This document shows, piece after piece, positions 25,549-34,651 of a DNA stretch of 64,000 nt. A model generated the notes under the pieces. It saw nothing but the letters and a program-made list of their open reading frames with translations. It had not been told where the DNA came from and ran no database searches. Within the stretch, counting starts at the first letter, position 1. Every line of letters starts with the position of its first letter. Both the position numbers and the translations under genes were made by a program. This DNA is from Gemmatimonadales bacterium UBA2982 (GTDB lineage: Bacteria > Gemmatimonadota > Gemmatimonadetes > Longimicrobiales > Gaopeijiaceae): assembly GCA_002347035.1 (NCBI GenBank), contig DEAM01000009.1:62667-126666 (forward strand). Direction: 5' to 3'.

Positions 25549-26217
25549 TCACATGCGAATTCGGTACGGGAACCAAGAGGATACCGCCTTGCCCTCTTGC
25601 TGGGCGGGCTGGAAGACCCAATCCGATGCTTCTCGGATCAAGCGCTGATTAAAGCTACTATCTCTTGTAGGTGGATCGAGACGGGTGGAATCCGAAACTA
25701 CCAGACCGTTTTCATCAACGAATACCCAGACCTGAACCTCTGTATCCCGCAGATCACGGTTTCTAGGTGGAATGATCATATTACGAGGAGAAGCTGGCTG
25801 GAGCGTAAACAATCCGTTGTCAGCAGTACCAGCGTCCCCTTGGCCGAGTCCCAAATCAAGCCCTGGGATACCTGTGAGTCCAGGCCTTTCACCTAGCATG
25901 GAAAATTGATCAACTAGCAGCCGATCTTCAAAATTGACGTTGTCGAGTTCAACGGCTAACGGCGTTGGGACAGGCGGAGGCACTATCGGCACAGGCTGTA
26001 GGACACTCACATTAATCGCTTGTATCGAGCCGGTAGTCGCAAGATTGTCACCTGCTCTTGGCCCCGGAGCTGAGAATGGAGAGTCAGGGATCACGCTCCC
26101 AGACCACAGGAAAAAGAGTGATCCGTGGATGATAAGGGAAATGAGTGCGCCGCTAACCCAGAACTTTTGGTCCCGGTGTCGCCTTTCCTCTGCAGTAGAT
26201 TCTCGAATCTCAGCCAT
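25549..26217 (-). CDS. TonB-like energy transducer
   Basis: About 222 aa from ATG 26217 (M-A-E-I-R-E-S-T-A-E-E-R-R). One membrane helix (W-V-S-G-A-L-I-S-L-I-I-H-G-S-L-F-F-L) near residues 20-38 is followed by a periplasmic Pro-rich stretch (P-V-P-I-V-P-P-P-V-P-T-P) and a C-terminal domain with E-V-Q-V-W-V-F-V-D-E-N-G-L-V and S-D-W-V-F-Q-P-A. This fits TonB, which passes proton-motive force to outer-membrane receptors. No ExbB/ExbD genes are adjacent. First gene of the minus-strand envelope run that continues through porX and msbA. Confidence 0.8.
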   Translation of the reverse strand: MAEIRESTAEERRHRDQKFWVSGALISLIIHGSLFFLWSGSVIPDSPFSAPGPRAGDNLATTGSIQAINVSVLQPVPIVPPPVPTPLAVELDNVNFEDRLLVDQFSMLGERPGLTGIPGLDLGLGQGDAGTADNGLFTLQPASPRNMIIPPRNRDLRDTEVQVWVFVDENGLVVSDSTRLDPPTRDSSFNQRLIREASDWVFQPAQQEGKAVSSWFPYRIRM

Positions 26218-26527
26218 CGCCCCTCTCTTCACCCTATTACTACCAGACGTTGGTCCGGTGTGTTTCGGCAAACCACTCTGCCGTATCAGGGGCTAGCACT
26301 GAACCAGTACCGCTGGTCCAGCGCCACTGCTATAGTCCGCTGCCTTGCAGAGTCCGTGGCTCCACTCCTACTAACCCGAACAGATGCCATGGTGATAGGA
26401 ACTCAAGCCAAGCTAGCTGGTTGTAGTGCCGAGGGGTAATGACGTACTGTGTCTCACGGACTTGGGTTTCACCCTTAGCTAAGGCTCCACTACTCAAGTT
26501 GGAATTGTACTCCCATGGAGAAGAGGG
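26218..26527. other. Divergent intergenic region, tonB-like / ctaB
   Basis: 310 bp between the tonB-like gene and ctaB, which must hold promoters for both directions. GGAGAAGAGGG lies directly before ctaB ATG 26528. I see no clear -35/-10 pair, palindrome or RNA gene. Short open frames here do not look coding. Confidence 0.4.
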
Positions 26528-27442
26528 ATGCTTCGAGTGGACTCCATGCATCCTTTGCAATCTCTAGCAGTGACCCTACCCTCCTGGTTCGCCCTCCTGA
26601 AGCCCTTGTACGAGCTCACTAAGCCAGGCATCACTGGATATGTGATGATCACCGCAGGCACGAGCGCATTCGTAGGCTCTCGGGGCAGCATCGACTTCGC
26701 TGCAATTCTCCATATCGTCCTAGGCACGGGAATCGCAACAGCTGGCGCACTTGCCTTGAACCAGTACGTGGAGCGGGACTTTGACGCATTAATGACGCGT
26801 ACTAAGGGTCGGCCACTCCCCTCCGGCCGCCTCAGTCCGGTTCAAGGTCTAGCAGCCGCGACTGTGCTGCTTGTAGGAGGGATTATCTATCTGGCCCTTA
26901 GCAGTGGCTTACGTCCAGCCGCCATCGCTGCAGCTTCAGCAATCGCATACCTCACAATCTACACGCCACTCAAGAGACAGTCCTACATCGCAACATTAGC
27001 TGGGGCAGTCCCAGGAGCCCTTCCAACCTTAATTGGCTGGACCGCGGCAACTCGAGCTTTCGAACCAGCCGGACTAGCTCTTTTTGGGATTGCTTACCTC
27101 TGGCAGTTGCCGCACGTACTTGGTTTAGCGTGGATGCTCAGAGACGACTATGCCAAAGTTGGGTTCAAGCTTATTCCGGAAGGTGGCGGGCACGTGATTG
27201 GCTTGCACATGGTGCTAGCAACGGCTGTCCTCCTTCCAGCGTCGCTGTCTCCAACCTTCTTGGGTTACACAGGTACCTGGTACGCTACCGGTGCCTTCAT
27301 TCTTTCTACAGGATTCCTTTTGGTGTCTGCTACAGCGGGTTGGAATATGACAGATAATGCAGCCCGCGGAGTTTTCTTCAGCTCACTACTATACCACCCA
27401 CTTTTGCTCAGCCTTATGGTATTTGACACGGTGAGCGTATGA
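26528..27442 (+). CDS. ctaB: Protoheme IX farnesyltransferase (heme O synthase)
   Basis: 304 aa, UbiA-type prenyltransferase with about nine membrane helices. The first Asp-rich motif is N-Q-Y-V-E-R-D-F-D-A-L-M-T-R-T; the second is D-D-Y-A-K-V-G-F-K-L-I-P-E-G-G-G, both characteristic of CyoE/CtaB. It adds a farnesyl group to heme B to make heme O for heme-copper oxidases, which suggests aerobic respiration. Oxidase genes are not in the window. The 3' end overlaps the P1-peptidase start by ATGA. Confidence 0.92.
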   Translation: MLRVDSMHPLQSLAVTLPSWFALLKPLYELTKPGITGYVMITAGTSAFVGSRGSIDFAAILHIVLGTGIATAGALALNQYVERDFDALMTRTKGRPLPSGRLSPVQGLAAATVLLVGGIIYLALSSGLRPAAIAAASAIAYLTIYTPLKRQSYIATLAGAVPGALPTLIGWTAATRAFEPAGLALFGIAYLWQLPHVLGLAWMLRDDYAKVGFKLIPEGGGHVIGLHMVLATAVLLPASLSPTFLGYTGTWYATGAFILSTGFLLVSATAGWNMTDNAARGVFFSSLLYHPLLLSLMVFDTVSV

Positions 27443-28581
27443 ATCACATGGCAGGTCGCGTAGCCGTAGCTGCCATCCTATTTGGCTGTCTACCGAACAT
27501 GGCTCTTAGCCAAGCAGAGCGTCCAAGGGCACGTGAAGTTGGGCTGGAAATTGGAATATTTGAGCCTGGTCGCTTGAATGCGATAACTGACGTTGAGGGT
27601 GTAAAAGTTGGCCATAGAACTATCATCTCACCACCCAATGTGCTGACAGGCATTACGGCCATCCTGCCTCATAGTGACAACCTCTACAGCTCACGAGTGC
27701 CCGCAGCTATCCATGTGGGAAATGGATTTGGAAAGCTGCTAGGCGTCACACAGGTTCGTGAACTGGGCGAGATCGAAACTCCAATCTTGCTCACCTGCAC
27801 ACTTTGTGTTTGGCAAGCTGCTGATGCGATGGTTGAGTGGATGCTCCAGCAACGTGGGATGGATGAAGTCCGTTCCATCAATCCGGTGGTGGGAGAGACT
27901 AATGACGGCACGTTAAATGATATCCGATCACGACCAATCAGTCCGGCAGACGTTGTTGCTGCCTTGGAAGAAGCAAGCACGGACGCAGTTGACGAAGGAG
28001 CTGTGGGCGCAGGAGCAGGCACGATCGCTTTTGGCTGGAAGGGTGGAATTGGCACGAGTAGTCGGGTGCTGCCCCAAGAACTGGGTGGCTACACAATTGG
28101 AGTCATTGTGCAAAGCAACTTCGGCGGGGTACTGCAGATTGGTGGAGCCCCGGTCGGTGTCGAACTCGAACAATATTCCTTTTCAGGCCCTACTAGCTCA
28201 GATGGTGATGGCTCAATCATGATCGTCGTAGCTACTAATGCACCTCTTTTATCCCGCAATCTCGAACGGATTGCGAAACGTGCCATTATGGGACTTGCAC
28301 GTACTGGCTCATTTGCTAGCAACGGGTCTGGCGACTACGTCATCGCCTTTTCAACTGCGCCCGGCGTTCGTCGATCCACAAATGGTGGTGTCAGCACCTA
28401 TGAAGACCTAGCCAATACAAGTATGAGCAGTCTTTTCGCTGCCACTGTCGAGGCTACCGAAGAGGCAATATACAACTCGCTCTTTAAGGCGGAGACCGCC
28501 AGCAGCAACGGAAGGACCGTAGAGGCGCTTCCTCTCGAAGCTACCCTAGAAGTGCTGAGGAGGTACGGAATCATCCGCTAA
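27439..28581 (+). CDS. P1-family (DmpA/BapA-like) aminopeptidase
   Basis: 380 aa with an N-terminal signal peptide (cleavage near M-A-L-S-Q-A). The family autocleaves before a Ser that becomes the nucleophile; here the likely site is G-D-G-S-I-M-I-V-V-A-T-N-A-P-L with S259. Other family markers are I-T-D-V-E-G-V-K-V-G-H, F-G-W-K-G-G-I-G-T-S-S-R-V and V-I-V-Q-S-N-F-G-G. Known members release L-, D- or beta-amino acids from peptides. Periplasmic location is likely. Coupled to ctaB by an ATGA overlap, an unexpected partner. Confidence 0.9.
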   Translation: MNHMAGRVAVAAILFGCLPNMALSQAERPRAREVGLEIGIFEPGRLNAITDVEGVKVGHRTIISPPNVLTGITAILPHSDNLYSSRVPAAIHVGNGFGKLLGVTQVRELGEIETPILLTCTLCVWQAADAMVEWMLQQRGMDEVRSINPVVGETNDGTLNDIRSRPISPADVVAALEEASTDAVDEGAVGAGAGTIAFGWKGGIGTSSRVLPQELGGYTIGVIVQSNFGGVLQIGGAPVGVELEQYSFSGPTSSDGDGSIMIVVATNAPLLSRNLERIAKRAIMGLARTGSFASNGSGDYVIAFSTAPGVRRSTNGGVSTYEDLANTSMSSLFAATVEATEEAIYNSLFKAETASSNGRTVEALPLEATLEVLRRYGIIR

Positions 28582-28588
28582 ATCAACG

Positions 28589-29794
28589 TCAAGGAGAGCT
28601 GAAGACGACGTTGTCCTTCACAAACTCAGAGATCTCTTCCTGGGAATAACCAAATTCGCTTAGCACCTCACCAGTGTGCTGCCCTAGAACCGGTGCACCA
28701 GTCTTAAGTTCTGATTTCTCTAATGAACTCAGCTTTACAGGCATACCCAAGGACCGCACAGACCCAAGTCGTGCATGGTCAACTTCGATTACCATATCCC
28801 GGGCCAACGAATGAGGGTGCTCTAGCATCTCTCCTACCGAAGCGACAGGACCAACAGGGACACCGGCCTGCTGCAATCGTTCAAGCCACTCATCCGTCGT
28901 CAGCTTGGCAAATGAAGGGGCCAGCGTATCGACTAATTCTTGCAAGTGGCCCATACGAGCTTGATTCGTTTTGAAACGTATATCTTCTCTGAGGTCGGGC
29001 CGACCCAGAGCTTCCGTGAGTCGCAACCACGTGCCCTCGTTTGAGGCGCCCACATTGATCCATCCGTCTGAAGTACTCAGCGCTTGGTAGGGAGCCGCTA
29101 GAGGGTGCGCGGAACCCATCGGTCCCGGTGAGACACCTGAAGCAAGCGTTATTGCACTCTGCCAATATGTCTGAACAACGCCAGCTTCAAAGAGAGAAGT
29201 GTCGACAAGCTGGCCCCGCCCGGTTCGTTCTCGCTCAAGTAAGGCCGCGGTTACCCCAAAGGCAGCCAGGATTCCGGCGGTAATGTCGGTTACAGGAGCA
29301 CCGACTTTCACGGGCTCACGGCCCGGGCCTTCCCCGGTAACACTCATTAGTCCAGAATACCCTTGTGCAATCAGGTCAAACCCGCCCTGCTCAGAGAGAG
29401 GACCATTTCGTCCGAATCCTGTGATCTGACAGTACACGAGTCGCGGGTTCAACTCAGAAAGCGCCTTCCAGCCAAGCCCGATACGGTCCATCGTACCCAC
29501 CCGAAAGTTCTCCAGCAGAACATCCGCTTCTGAGACAAGTCTACGCACAACTTCTACGCCAGCCTGTGTTCGTAAATCGACGGCCACACCCCGCTTGCCT
29601 CGATTGAGCATCATAAAAGCAGCTGACTCGCCGTTTATATCTGGCGGCAGAAAACCTCTAGTGGCATCACCTGAAGGCAGTCGTTCGACCTTTAGGACAT
29701 CCGCACCCATGTCGGCGAGCATGAGCCCGCAAACCGGTCCGGCCATTATGTGGGCTAGCTCCACCACACGGACACCGCTCAGCGGGCCGGACAA
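28589..29794 (-). CDS. CaiB/BaiF-type (class III) CoA-transferase
   Basis: 401 aa. Markers: N-terminal L-S-G-V-R-V-V-E-L-A-H-I-M-A-G-P, G-A-D-V-L-K-V-E, G-V-A-V-D-L-R-T, and the catalytic Asp in G-R-G-Q-L-V-D-T-S-L-F-E-A. The enzyme moves CoA between carboxylic acids. It is the last gene of a six-gene operon (aminotransferase-dctP-dctQ-dctM-hydratase-this gene), 6 bp after the hydratase. It probably activates the acid imported by the TRAP transporter. The acid is unknown. Confidence 0.92.
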   Translation of the reverse strand: MSGPLSGVRVVELAHIMAGPVCGLMLADMGADVLKVERLPSGDATRGFLPPDINGESAAFMMLNRGKRGVAVDLRTQAGVEVVRRLVSEADVLLENFRVGTMDRIGLGWKALSELNPRLVYCQITGFGRNGPLSEQGGFDLIAQGYSGLMSVTGEGPGREPVKVGAPVTDITAGILAAFGVTAALLERERTGRGQLVDTSLFEAGVVQTYWQSAITLASGVSPGPMGSAHPLAAPYQALSTSDGWINVGASNEGTWLRLTEALGRPDLREDIRFKTNQARMGHLQELVDTLAPSFAKLTTDEWLERLQQAGVPVGPVASVGEMLEHPHSLARDMVIEVDHARLGSVRSLGMPVKLSSLEKSELKTGAPVLGQHTGEVLSEFGYSQEEISEFVKDNVVFSSP

Positions 29795-29800
29795 GCGTTC

Positions 29801-30580
29801 CTAGCTCCCGCGGAAATTGGGAAGGCGCTTCTCAAGAAAAGCCGTGCGACCTTCGCGATAATCATCAGTCTCAAAGGCAGCGTGCACCTCCTCCCTCTCT
29901 TCAGAAGAGAGAGGCCGAGGCTCTTGCATCCTTCGGATGAACTTCTTGTGCCAACGATTCACAAGGGGTGCCCCAGCAGCAATCCTGGCAGCCAACTCAT
30001 ACGCACGCTCAATCACGGTTGGGTCCGGGCACACGCGGTTCACCAATCCAACCATCATGGCCGATTCAGCGTCAATTAGGTCCCCACTCAACAGTAGCTC
30101 CATGACCGAACTAGGTCCTAGTAGCTGGATCAGAGGTTCAAGCTCATCGTAGGACATCGTTAACCCAAGACGGTTAATAGGAGCACCAAAGCGGCTCGAC
30201 TCACCACACAGCCGCAGGTCACAGCAAGATGCGATCTCCAACCCACCACCAACGCAGAGTCCTTCAATGGCAGCAACAGTTGGATGGCGGCAACCTCGTA
30301 TAGCCCTCAAGGCAGAACCAATCGCGTCAGAGTAGGCGCGAACCTGCTCCGGCGTATTTCTCTGCTCTTTGAAGCACGCAATGTCAGATCCGGCCGAGAA
30401 TGCTCGTCCTCCGGTTCCACGCAACACAACACTCCGGACCTCATCCCCTTTAGAAATGGAGTTCACGGCCTCCTCAAGAGCATACCACCCATCAACATCC
30501 AGCACGTTATGCCGCTCAGGACCGTTAAGTCGTACGGTCGCGATGTGTAACTCGATCTCAACTTGGACCTGAGAGCTCAT
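29801..30580 (-). CDS. Enoyl-CoA hydratase/isomerase family protein
   Basis: 259 aa, crotonase fold. The first oxyanion-hole segment is G-R-A-F-S-A-G-S-D; the second is I-E-G-L-C-V-G-G-G-L-E-I-A-S-C-C-D-L-R. The Glu usually found in the P-E-x-x-L-G segment is replaced in this region (G-A-P-I-N-R-L-G-L), so chemistry may differ from simple enoyl-CoA hydration. The start overlaps the DctM stop by ATGA. It likely acts on the CoA ester made by the adjacent CaiB-type enzyme. Confidence 0.88.
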   Translation of the reverse strand: MSSQVQVEIELHIATVRLNGPERHNVLDVDGWYALEEAVNSISKGDEVRSVVLRGTGGRAFSAGSDIACFKEQRNTPEQVRAYSDAIGSALRAIRGCRHPTVAAIEGLCVGGGLEIASCCDLRLCGESSRFGAPINRLGLTMSYDELEPLIQLLGPSSVMELLLSGDLIDAESAMMVGLVNRVCPDPTVIERAYELAARIAAGAPLVNRWHKKFIRRMQEPRPLSSEEREEVHAAFETDDYREGRTAFLEKRLPNFRGS

Positions 30581-31863
30581 CGGTAAAACATTTCCACAAG
30601 GGCCATCGGTACGATCGGAATGTACGTCACGAGAAGTAGCATGGTGACCAAAACCGATATGAAGTACAGGTTGACCTTGCTCACCTCCCAGATGTCAGCT
30701 TTTGCTACCGAGCACGCAGTTACAAGAACAGACGCCACCGGTGGCGTCTGCTGACCGATCCCCAAATTCAGTGTTACAATCAGACCAAAATGGACCGGAT
30801 CGATGCCTGCTGCCTGGACTAAGGGCATCACAATCGGGACAACAAGGATGATTGCGGCTGCAGAATGGAGGAAGAGGCCAATTACGAGGAAAAAAGCGTT
30901 CAACAGCAGGAGAATAGTCCATCTTTCCTGGGTCAGCCCCATGATCCCCTCTGCCACCTGCTGAGGGACACGCACCTCGGTGAGATAGTCCCCCAAAAGT
31001 GCCGAAGCGGCCACGAGTAGCATGACAACAGCAGTCTGACTACCGCCCTCCAGCATGGCCTTCCTCAACTGACTCAAATCGAGTTCTCGATATACTACGC
31101 CACCAATTAGGACGGAAGCGACCACGGCCAGACCGGCACCCTCCGTTGCCGTGACCCACCCGGTGAAAATGCCACCAAGGATGATGAGGGGCAGCAGAAG
31201 TGCCCACCCGGCATCCTTTAGCGTAGACCAAACTCGGTCTAGTTGAAATGCCTGCTCACGGGGAAAGTCGTGTCGGCGAGCCAAAAGGTAAGCCATAAAC
31301 ATCATTAAAAGCCCACCGAGCACACCAGGGACAATCCCAGCCACGAAAAGTTCAACGATGGAGCTCCCTGACATCACACCATAGATGATCATCGGAATAG
31401 ATGGAGGGATGATCACTGCCAGGGTTGCAGAGGAGGAGGTAACCGCTGCTGCAAAAGACCGACTGTATCCCTTTTTTTTCATCGCTGGAATCAAAATGGA
31501 TCCAAGAGCTGCCACATCGGCTACTGCGGAACCACTGATCTCTGCGAAAAAGAGAGATGCACTGATCGTAACCATTGACAGGCCACCCCGAATGAACCCC
31601 ACGAGGGCTGATGCCAGAGCGATCAAGCGACGACTGATCCCAGTCGCATTCATGATCGCCCCTGCCAAGATAAAAAGCGGTATAGCAATGAGCGGAAACG
31701 ACGTCGCACCCGAAAACATAACGAGCCCAGCATTCGGAAGAGAGGCAACCCCACTCGGCCCAGTGATCATTGCCACAACAGCGACTATACCAAGTGAGAT
31801 GGCAATGGGTACCCCGATGAGCACAAGTACCAACAAAACTGCACCGATCGCCATTAAGCTCAT
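30577..31863 (-). CDS. dctM: TRAP transporter large permease DctM
   Basis: 428 aa with about a dozen membrane helices. The DctM pattern is clear: A-I-P-L-F-I-L-A-G-A-I-M-N-A-T-G-I-S-R-R, S-S-A-T-L-A-V-I-I-P-P-S-I-P-M-I-I-Y-G, and L-N-L-G-I-G-Q-Q-T-P-P-V. It forms the sodium-driven transport core with DctQ. It overlaps DctQ and the hydratase by 4 bp each. Substrate is set by DctP and is not known. Confidence 0.93.
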   Translation of the reverse strand: MSLMAIGAVLLVLVLIGVPIAISLGIVAVVAMITGPSGVASLPNAGLVMFSGATSFPLIAIPLFILAGAIMNATGISRRLIALASALVGFIRGGLSMVTISASLFFAEISGSAVADVAALGSILIPAMKKKGYSRSFAAAVTSSSATLAVIIPPSIPMIIYGVMSGSSIVELFVAGIVPGVLGGLLMMFMAYLLARRHDFPREQAFQLDRVWSTLKDAGWALLLPLIILGGIFTGWVTATEGAGLAVVASVLIGGVVYRELDLSQLRKAMLEGGSQTAVVMLLVAASALLGDYLTEVRVPQQVAEGIMGLTQERWTILLLLNAFFLVIGLFLHSAAAIILVVPIVMPLVQAAGIDPVHFGLIVTLNLGIGQQTPPVASVLVTACSVAKADIWEVSKVNLYFISVLVTMLLLVTYIPIVPMALVEMFYR

Positions 31864-32381
31864 CCTTCGGCTGCCTCCTGCTCAAACTTAATCGACTCAT
31901 CCTGTACTTCAGTCGTATCAAGCAGTGCATCCGGCAAAGACATGAGCTGCGCCACAATAAAGAGAACGGCCCCGATGGGGATCACCGATTGTGCCACTGC
32001 CATGGGCACCCATGGCAGCGAGACAAGCGCCGTACCTCCAAGAACGGACAGTACTCGGATTCCTGCCCAAGTCAGCGCTACGAAAAACATCAATACAAAG
32101 GCCTCGGCTACTAAGACGACGGTAAAACGCACCCGCCCGGACAAACGCTGGACCAAGGTCGGCATTCCGATATGAGCGCGGTGCAGTGCAGCAAGAGCAG
32201 CACCGTAATAAGTGAGCCAGGCCAATAAGATAGAAGCGACCTCGTCGTACCATACGAGTGAAGCACCCGCCTTCCGAAAAATGACCCCCACAACGACCAC
32301 AATCGCAAGCGAAGCCATCAATGAAAGTACAATGCCCTCAAGACTCTTTCGGAAAATCTCCCGCGCGCGGGTCACCATCAC
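31860..32381 (-). CDS. dctQ: TRAP transporter small permease DctQ
   Basis: 173 aa with four membrane helices, the normal size. Markers are V-V-G-V-I-F-R-K, Y-D-E-V-A-S-I-L-L-A-W-L-T-Y-Y-G-A-A and H-R-A-H-I-G-M-P. It pairs with DctM. It begins 4 bp after the DctP stop and ends overlapping DctM by 4 bp, so the transporter is made as one unit. Confidence 0.9.
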   Translation of the reverse strand: MMVTRAREIFRKSLEGIVLSLMASLAIVVVVGVIFRKAGASLVWYDEVASILLAWLTYYGAALAALHRAHIGMPTLVQRLSGRVRFTVVLVAEAFVLMFFVALTWAGIRVLSVLGGTALVSLPWVPMAVAQSVIPIGAVLFIVAQLMSLPDALLDTTEVQDESIKFEQEAAEG

Positions 32382-32385
32382 TGAG

Positions 32386-33378
32386 TCAGCGCGAGCCAGC
32401 GAGTGTTGCCCGCTCTACGAGGGTGCTGCCCGAAGGTACACTTTCCTCGTACTCGTCATAGACTTCGCGACTCGCAGCTAAGAAATCGGTAGACTCAGGT
32501 TCATTCACGACAACCCCGGTCTCCCGCATCTGCTCAAGCAGTTCTTGGTCTAGACGAGCGGCTGTTTCGTGCACGAAGGATTGCACCCCTCTCACTTCAT
32601 CCTCAAGGATAGAACGAACATCATTGGGGAGCGCGTCCCAGCGGGATGGTGAGACAACTACATACGCCGGTGTGTACACATGCCCTGTTAGGGATAGGTA
32701 GTCCTGCACCTCATACAACCTAGAACCCCAGATCTGAGCTAACGGGTTCTCTTGACCGTCGATCACACCAGTCTGAAGCCCCACGAAGACTTCAGAAAGA
32801 GCCATAGGTGTCGGATTCGCTCCCAGAGCTTGAAAGAGTCGTACACGCCAGACACCACGAGGAGTTCGGAGCTTGACACCCCCAAGGTGGGAAGGACTCT
32901 CAATAGGTCTAATATTATTAGTCACATGTCTGAAGCCGTTCTCCCAAACGGCTAATACTCGGTATCCTTCTGCTTCGGCCTGAGGTGCCAACTCAGGCCA
33001 CACCACGGCTTCTTCAATTGCCCGCATGTGTGCACGATCCCTCACAAGATAAGGCATCTCAAACAGGCCAAATTCGTCGATCTGAGAAGACATAACTGTG
33101 GATGGAAGAGCGAATTCTACGGTGCCAAGCTTGATCTTTTGGAGTAACAGCTCGTCACCTCCGAGCTGGCTGGAACCGTAAGTCACAACTTCCCAACCCT
33201 CCGGAAGTTGTGCATTTGCCCGCCTTGCGAATTCGTCTGCGGAGAGTGCGAATAATGAGCCTGGCTCTCCGACATGTCCAAAGCGAAGCTCCCGTGGACC
33301 AGTCCCATCACCTACACAATTTGAGAGAGCTCCTGCAAGGATCGCACAGGCCATCAATCTCCTGATGTAGCGGCTCAC
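32386..33378 (-). CDS. dctP: TRAP transporter substrate-binding protein DctP
   Basis: 330 aa with a signal sequence and Cys21 (L-S-N-C), so possibly a lipoprotein anchored in the envelope. The DctP fold is shown by E-L-R-F-G-H-V-G-E-P-G-S, the carboxylate-binding Arg in G-V-K-L-R-T-P-R, and V-F-V-G-L-Q-T-G-V-I-D-G-Q-E-N-P, the family signature. It binds the substrate, probably an organic acid, and delivers it to DctQM. The ATG overlaps the aminotransferase stop by ATGA. Position in the operon suggests an acid that feeds CoA-ester and glyoxylate/amino-acid chemistry. Confidence 0.92.
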   Translation of the reverse strand: MSRYIRRLMACAILAGALSNCVGDGTGPRELRFGHVGEPGSLFALSADEFARRANAQLPEGWEVVTYGSSQLGGDELLLQKIKLGTVEFALPSTVMSSQIDEFGLFEMPYLVRDRAHMRAIEEAVVWPELAPQAEAEGYRVLAVWENGFRHVTNNIRPIESPSHLGGVKLRTPRGVWRVRLFQALGANPTPMALSEVFVGLQTGVIDGQENPLAQIWGSRLYEVQDYLSLTGHVYTPAYVVVSPSRWDALPNDVRSILEDEVRGVQSFVHETAARLDQELLEQMRETGVVVNEPESTDFLAASREVYDEYEESVPSGSTLVERATLAGSR

Positions 33379-34553
33379 AATATCACTCCTTTCATCATAT
33401 GCTTCATGGCTGCTGCCACCCCACCCTGCGAGTGCGGCACACCCGTAAGGGCAAGCCCCATCTCTACACCGGCGAGGGTGCCCATCAGCGTGAGTCTGTT
33501 AAGGTCACCGAGGTGACCGATCCGGAAAAGATCACCCTTGAAGTCTCCAAGACCGGTCCCCAGTGACATATCGAAACGATTTAGTATCACTGCACGAAGG
33601 TCGTCAGCATTGTACCCCTCCGGTACCAACACTGCAGTTAGAGCATTGCTAGCCTCCCGAAGATTCAGGGCAAATAACTCTAGGTCCCACGCTTGGACGG
33701 CAGCACGCGTCGCCTCACCGAATTCAGCATGTCGCGCAAATACATTACTCAGGCCTTCTTCGCGCAGCATAGAAAGAGCTTCGTCGAGACCGTAGAGCAG
33801 GTTGGTAGCAGGGGTATAAGGAAACACACCCTGCTCGTTGAACTCGAGCTGAGCGCTCCAGTCCCAGTAGGACCGCGGAAGCCGAGCACTATCGTGAGCT
33901 TGGAGGGCACGAGCACTGGCTGCCACAACACATAGTCCAGGTGGAAGCGTGATGCCTTTCTGGGAGCCAGAGATCGTAACGTCGATACCCCAATCATCAT
34001 GGAAATAGTCCATAGCCGCCAAAGATGACACACTGTCGACGAGAAGAAGTGCTGGATGCCCTGATTCTCTTAGCGCTCTTCCAATTGCCTTAATATCGGT
34101 AGTGACACCTGTAGACGTCTCGTTGTGGACGAGAAGAATGGCCTTGATTTCATCTCCACGCTCACCTTCTTCTAGCACATTCAGGATAGCTTCTGGCGTG
34201 AGTCCTCGACGTGGATCCCACGGTTCCACCTGAACCTCGAGTCCATAGCTTCGCGCTACATTAGTCCATCCGGAGGCAAAGAAGCCCTGCTGGAAAGAGA
34301 GCACCTTATCACCTGGAGAGAGAGTATTAACGAGTGCACACTCCCACGCACCGCTCCCCGAAGCCGGATAGATGAACACCGCCTGCTCGGTCCTAAAAAG
34401 CCACCGCATACCTTCGAGAAGCCTGGGTGTTAGTTCCTTGAACTCAGGGCCTCTGTGGTCGATGGTAGGCTTAGATAGGGCCCGCAGCACGCGCTCTGGC
34501 GTGTTAGTAGGTCCAGGGAGTTGGAGAAAATGGCGTCCGCTGTGATACGTCAC
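33375..34553 (-). CDS. Class V aminotransferase (alanine-glyoxylate/serine-pyruvate type)
   Basis: 392 aa with GTG 34553. Family marks: L-P-G-P-T-N-T-P-E-R-V at the N-terminus, D-H-R-G-P-E-F, H-N-E-T-S-T-G-V (143-150), D-S-V-S-S-L-A-A, and the PLP lysine K199 in I-S-G-S-Q-K-G. Relatives move an amino group from Ala, Ser or Asp to glyoxylate or pyruvate. It is the first gene of the TRAP/CoA-transferase operon and lies back to back with the 2-hydroxyacid dehydrogenase gene, so glyoxylate or a similar 2-oxo acid is a likely substrate. A paralogue lies at 39177-40286. Confidence 0.88.
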   Translation of the reverse strand: MTYHSGRHFLQLPGPTNTPERVLRALSKPTIDHRGPEFKELTPRLLEGMRWLFRTEQAVFIYPASGSGAWECALVNTLSPGDKVLSFQQGFFASGWTNVARSYGLEVQVEPWDPRRGLTPEAILNVLEEGERGDEIKAILLVHNETSTGVTTDIKAIGRALRESGHPALLLVDSVSSLAAMDYFHDDWGIDVTISGSQKGITLPPGLCVVAASARALQAHDSARLPRSYWDWSAQLEFNEQGVFPYTPATNLLYGLDEALSMLREEGLSNVFARHAEFGEATRAAVQAWDLELFALNLREASNALTAVLVPEGYNADDLRAVILNRFDMSLGTGLGDFKGDLFRIGHLGDLNRLTLMGTLAGVEMGLALTGVPHSQGGVAAAMKHMMKGVIL

Positions 34554-34651
34554 GACTAGCTTCCTTCAGGTGCGACCGAAGTCGACTACTGGTAGAATGC
34601 GCCTGCAGGAAGGCCAACTTACTCCGTCAGCCACACCTCGACACCCTTATC

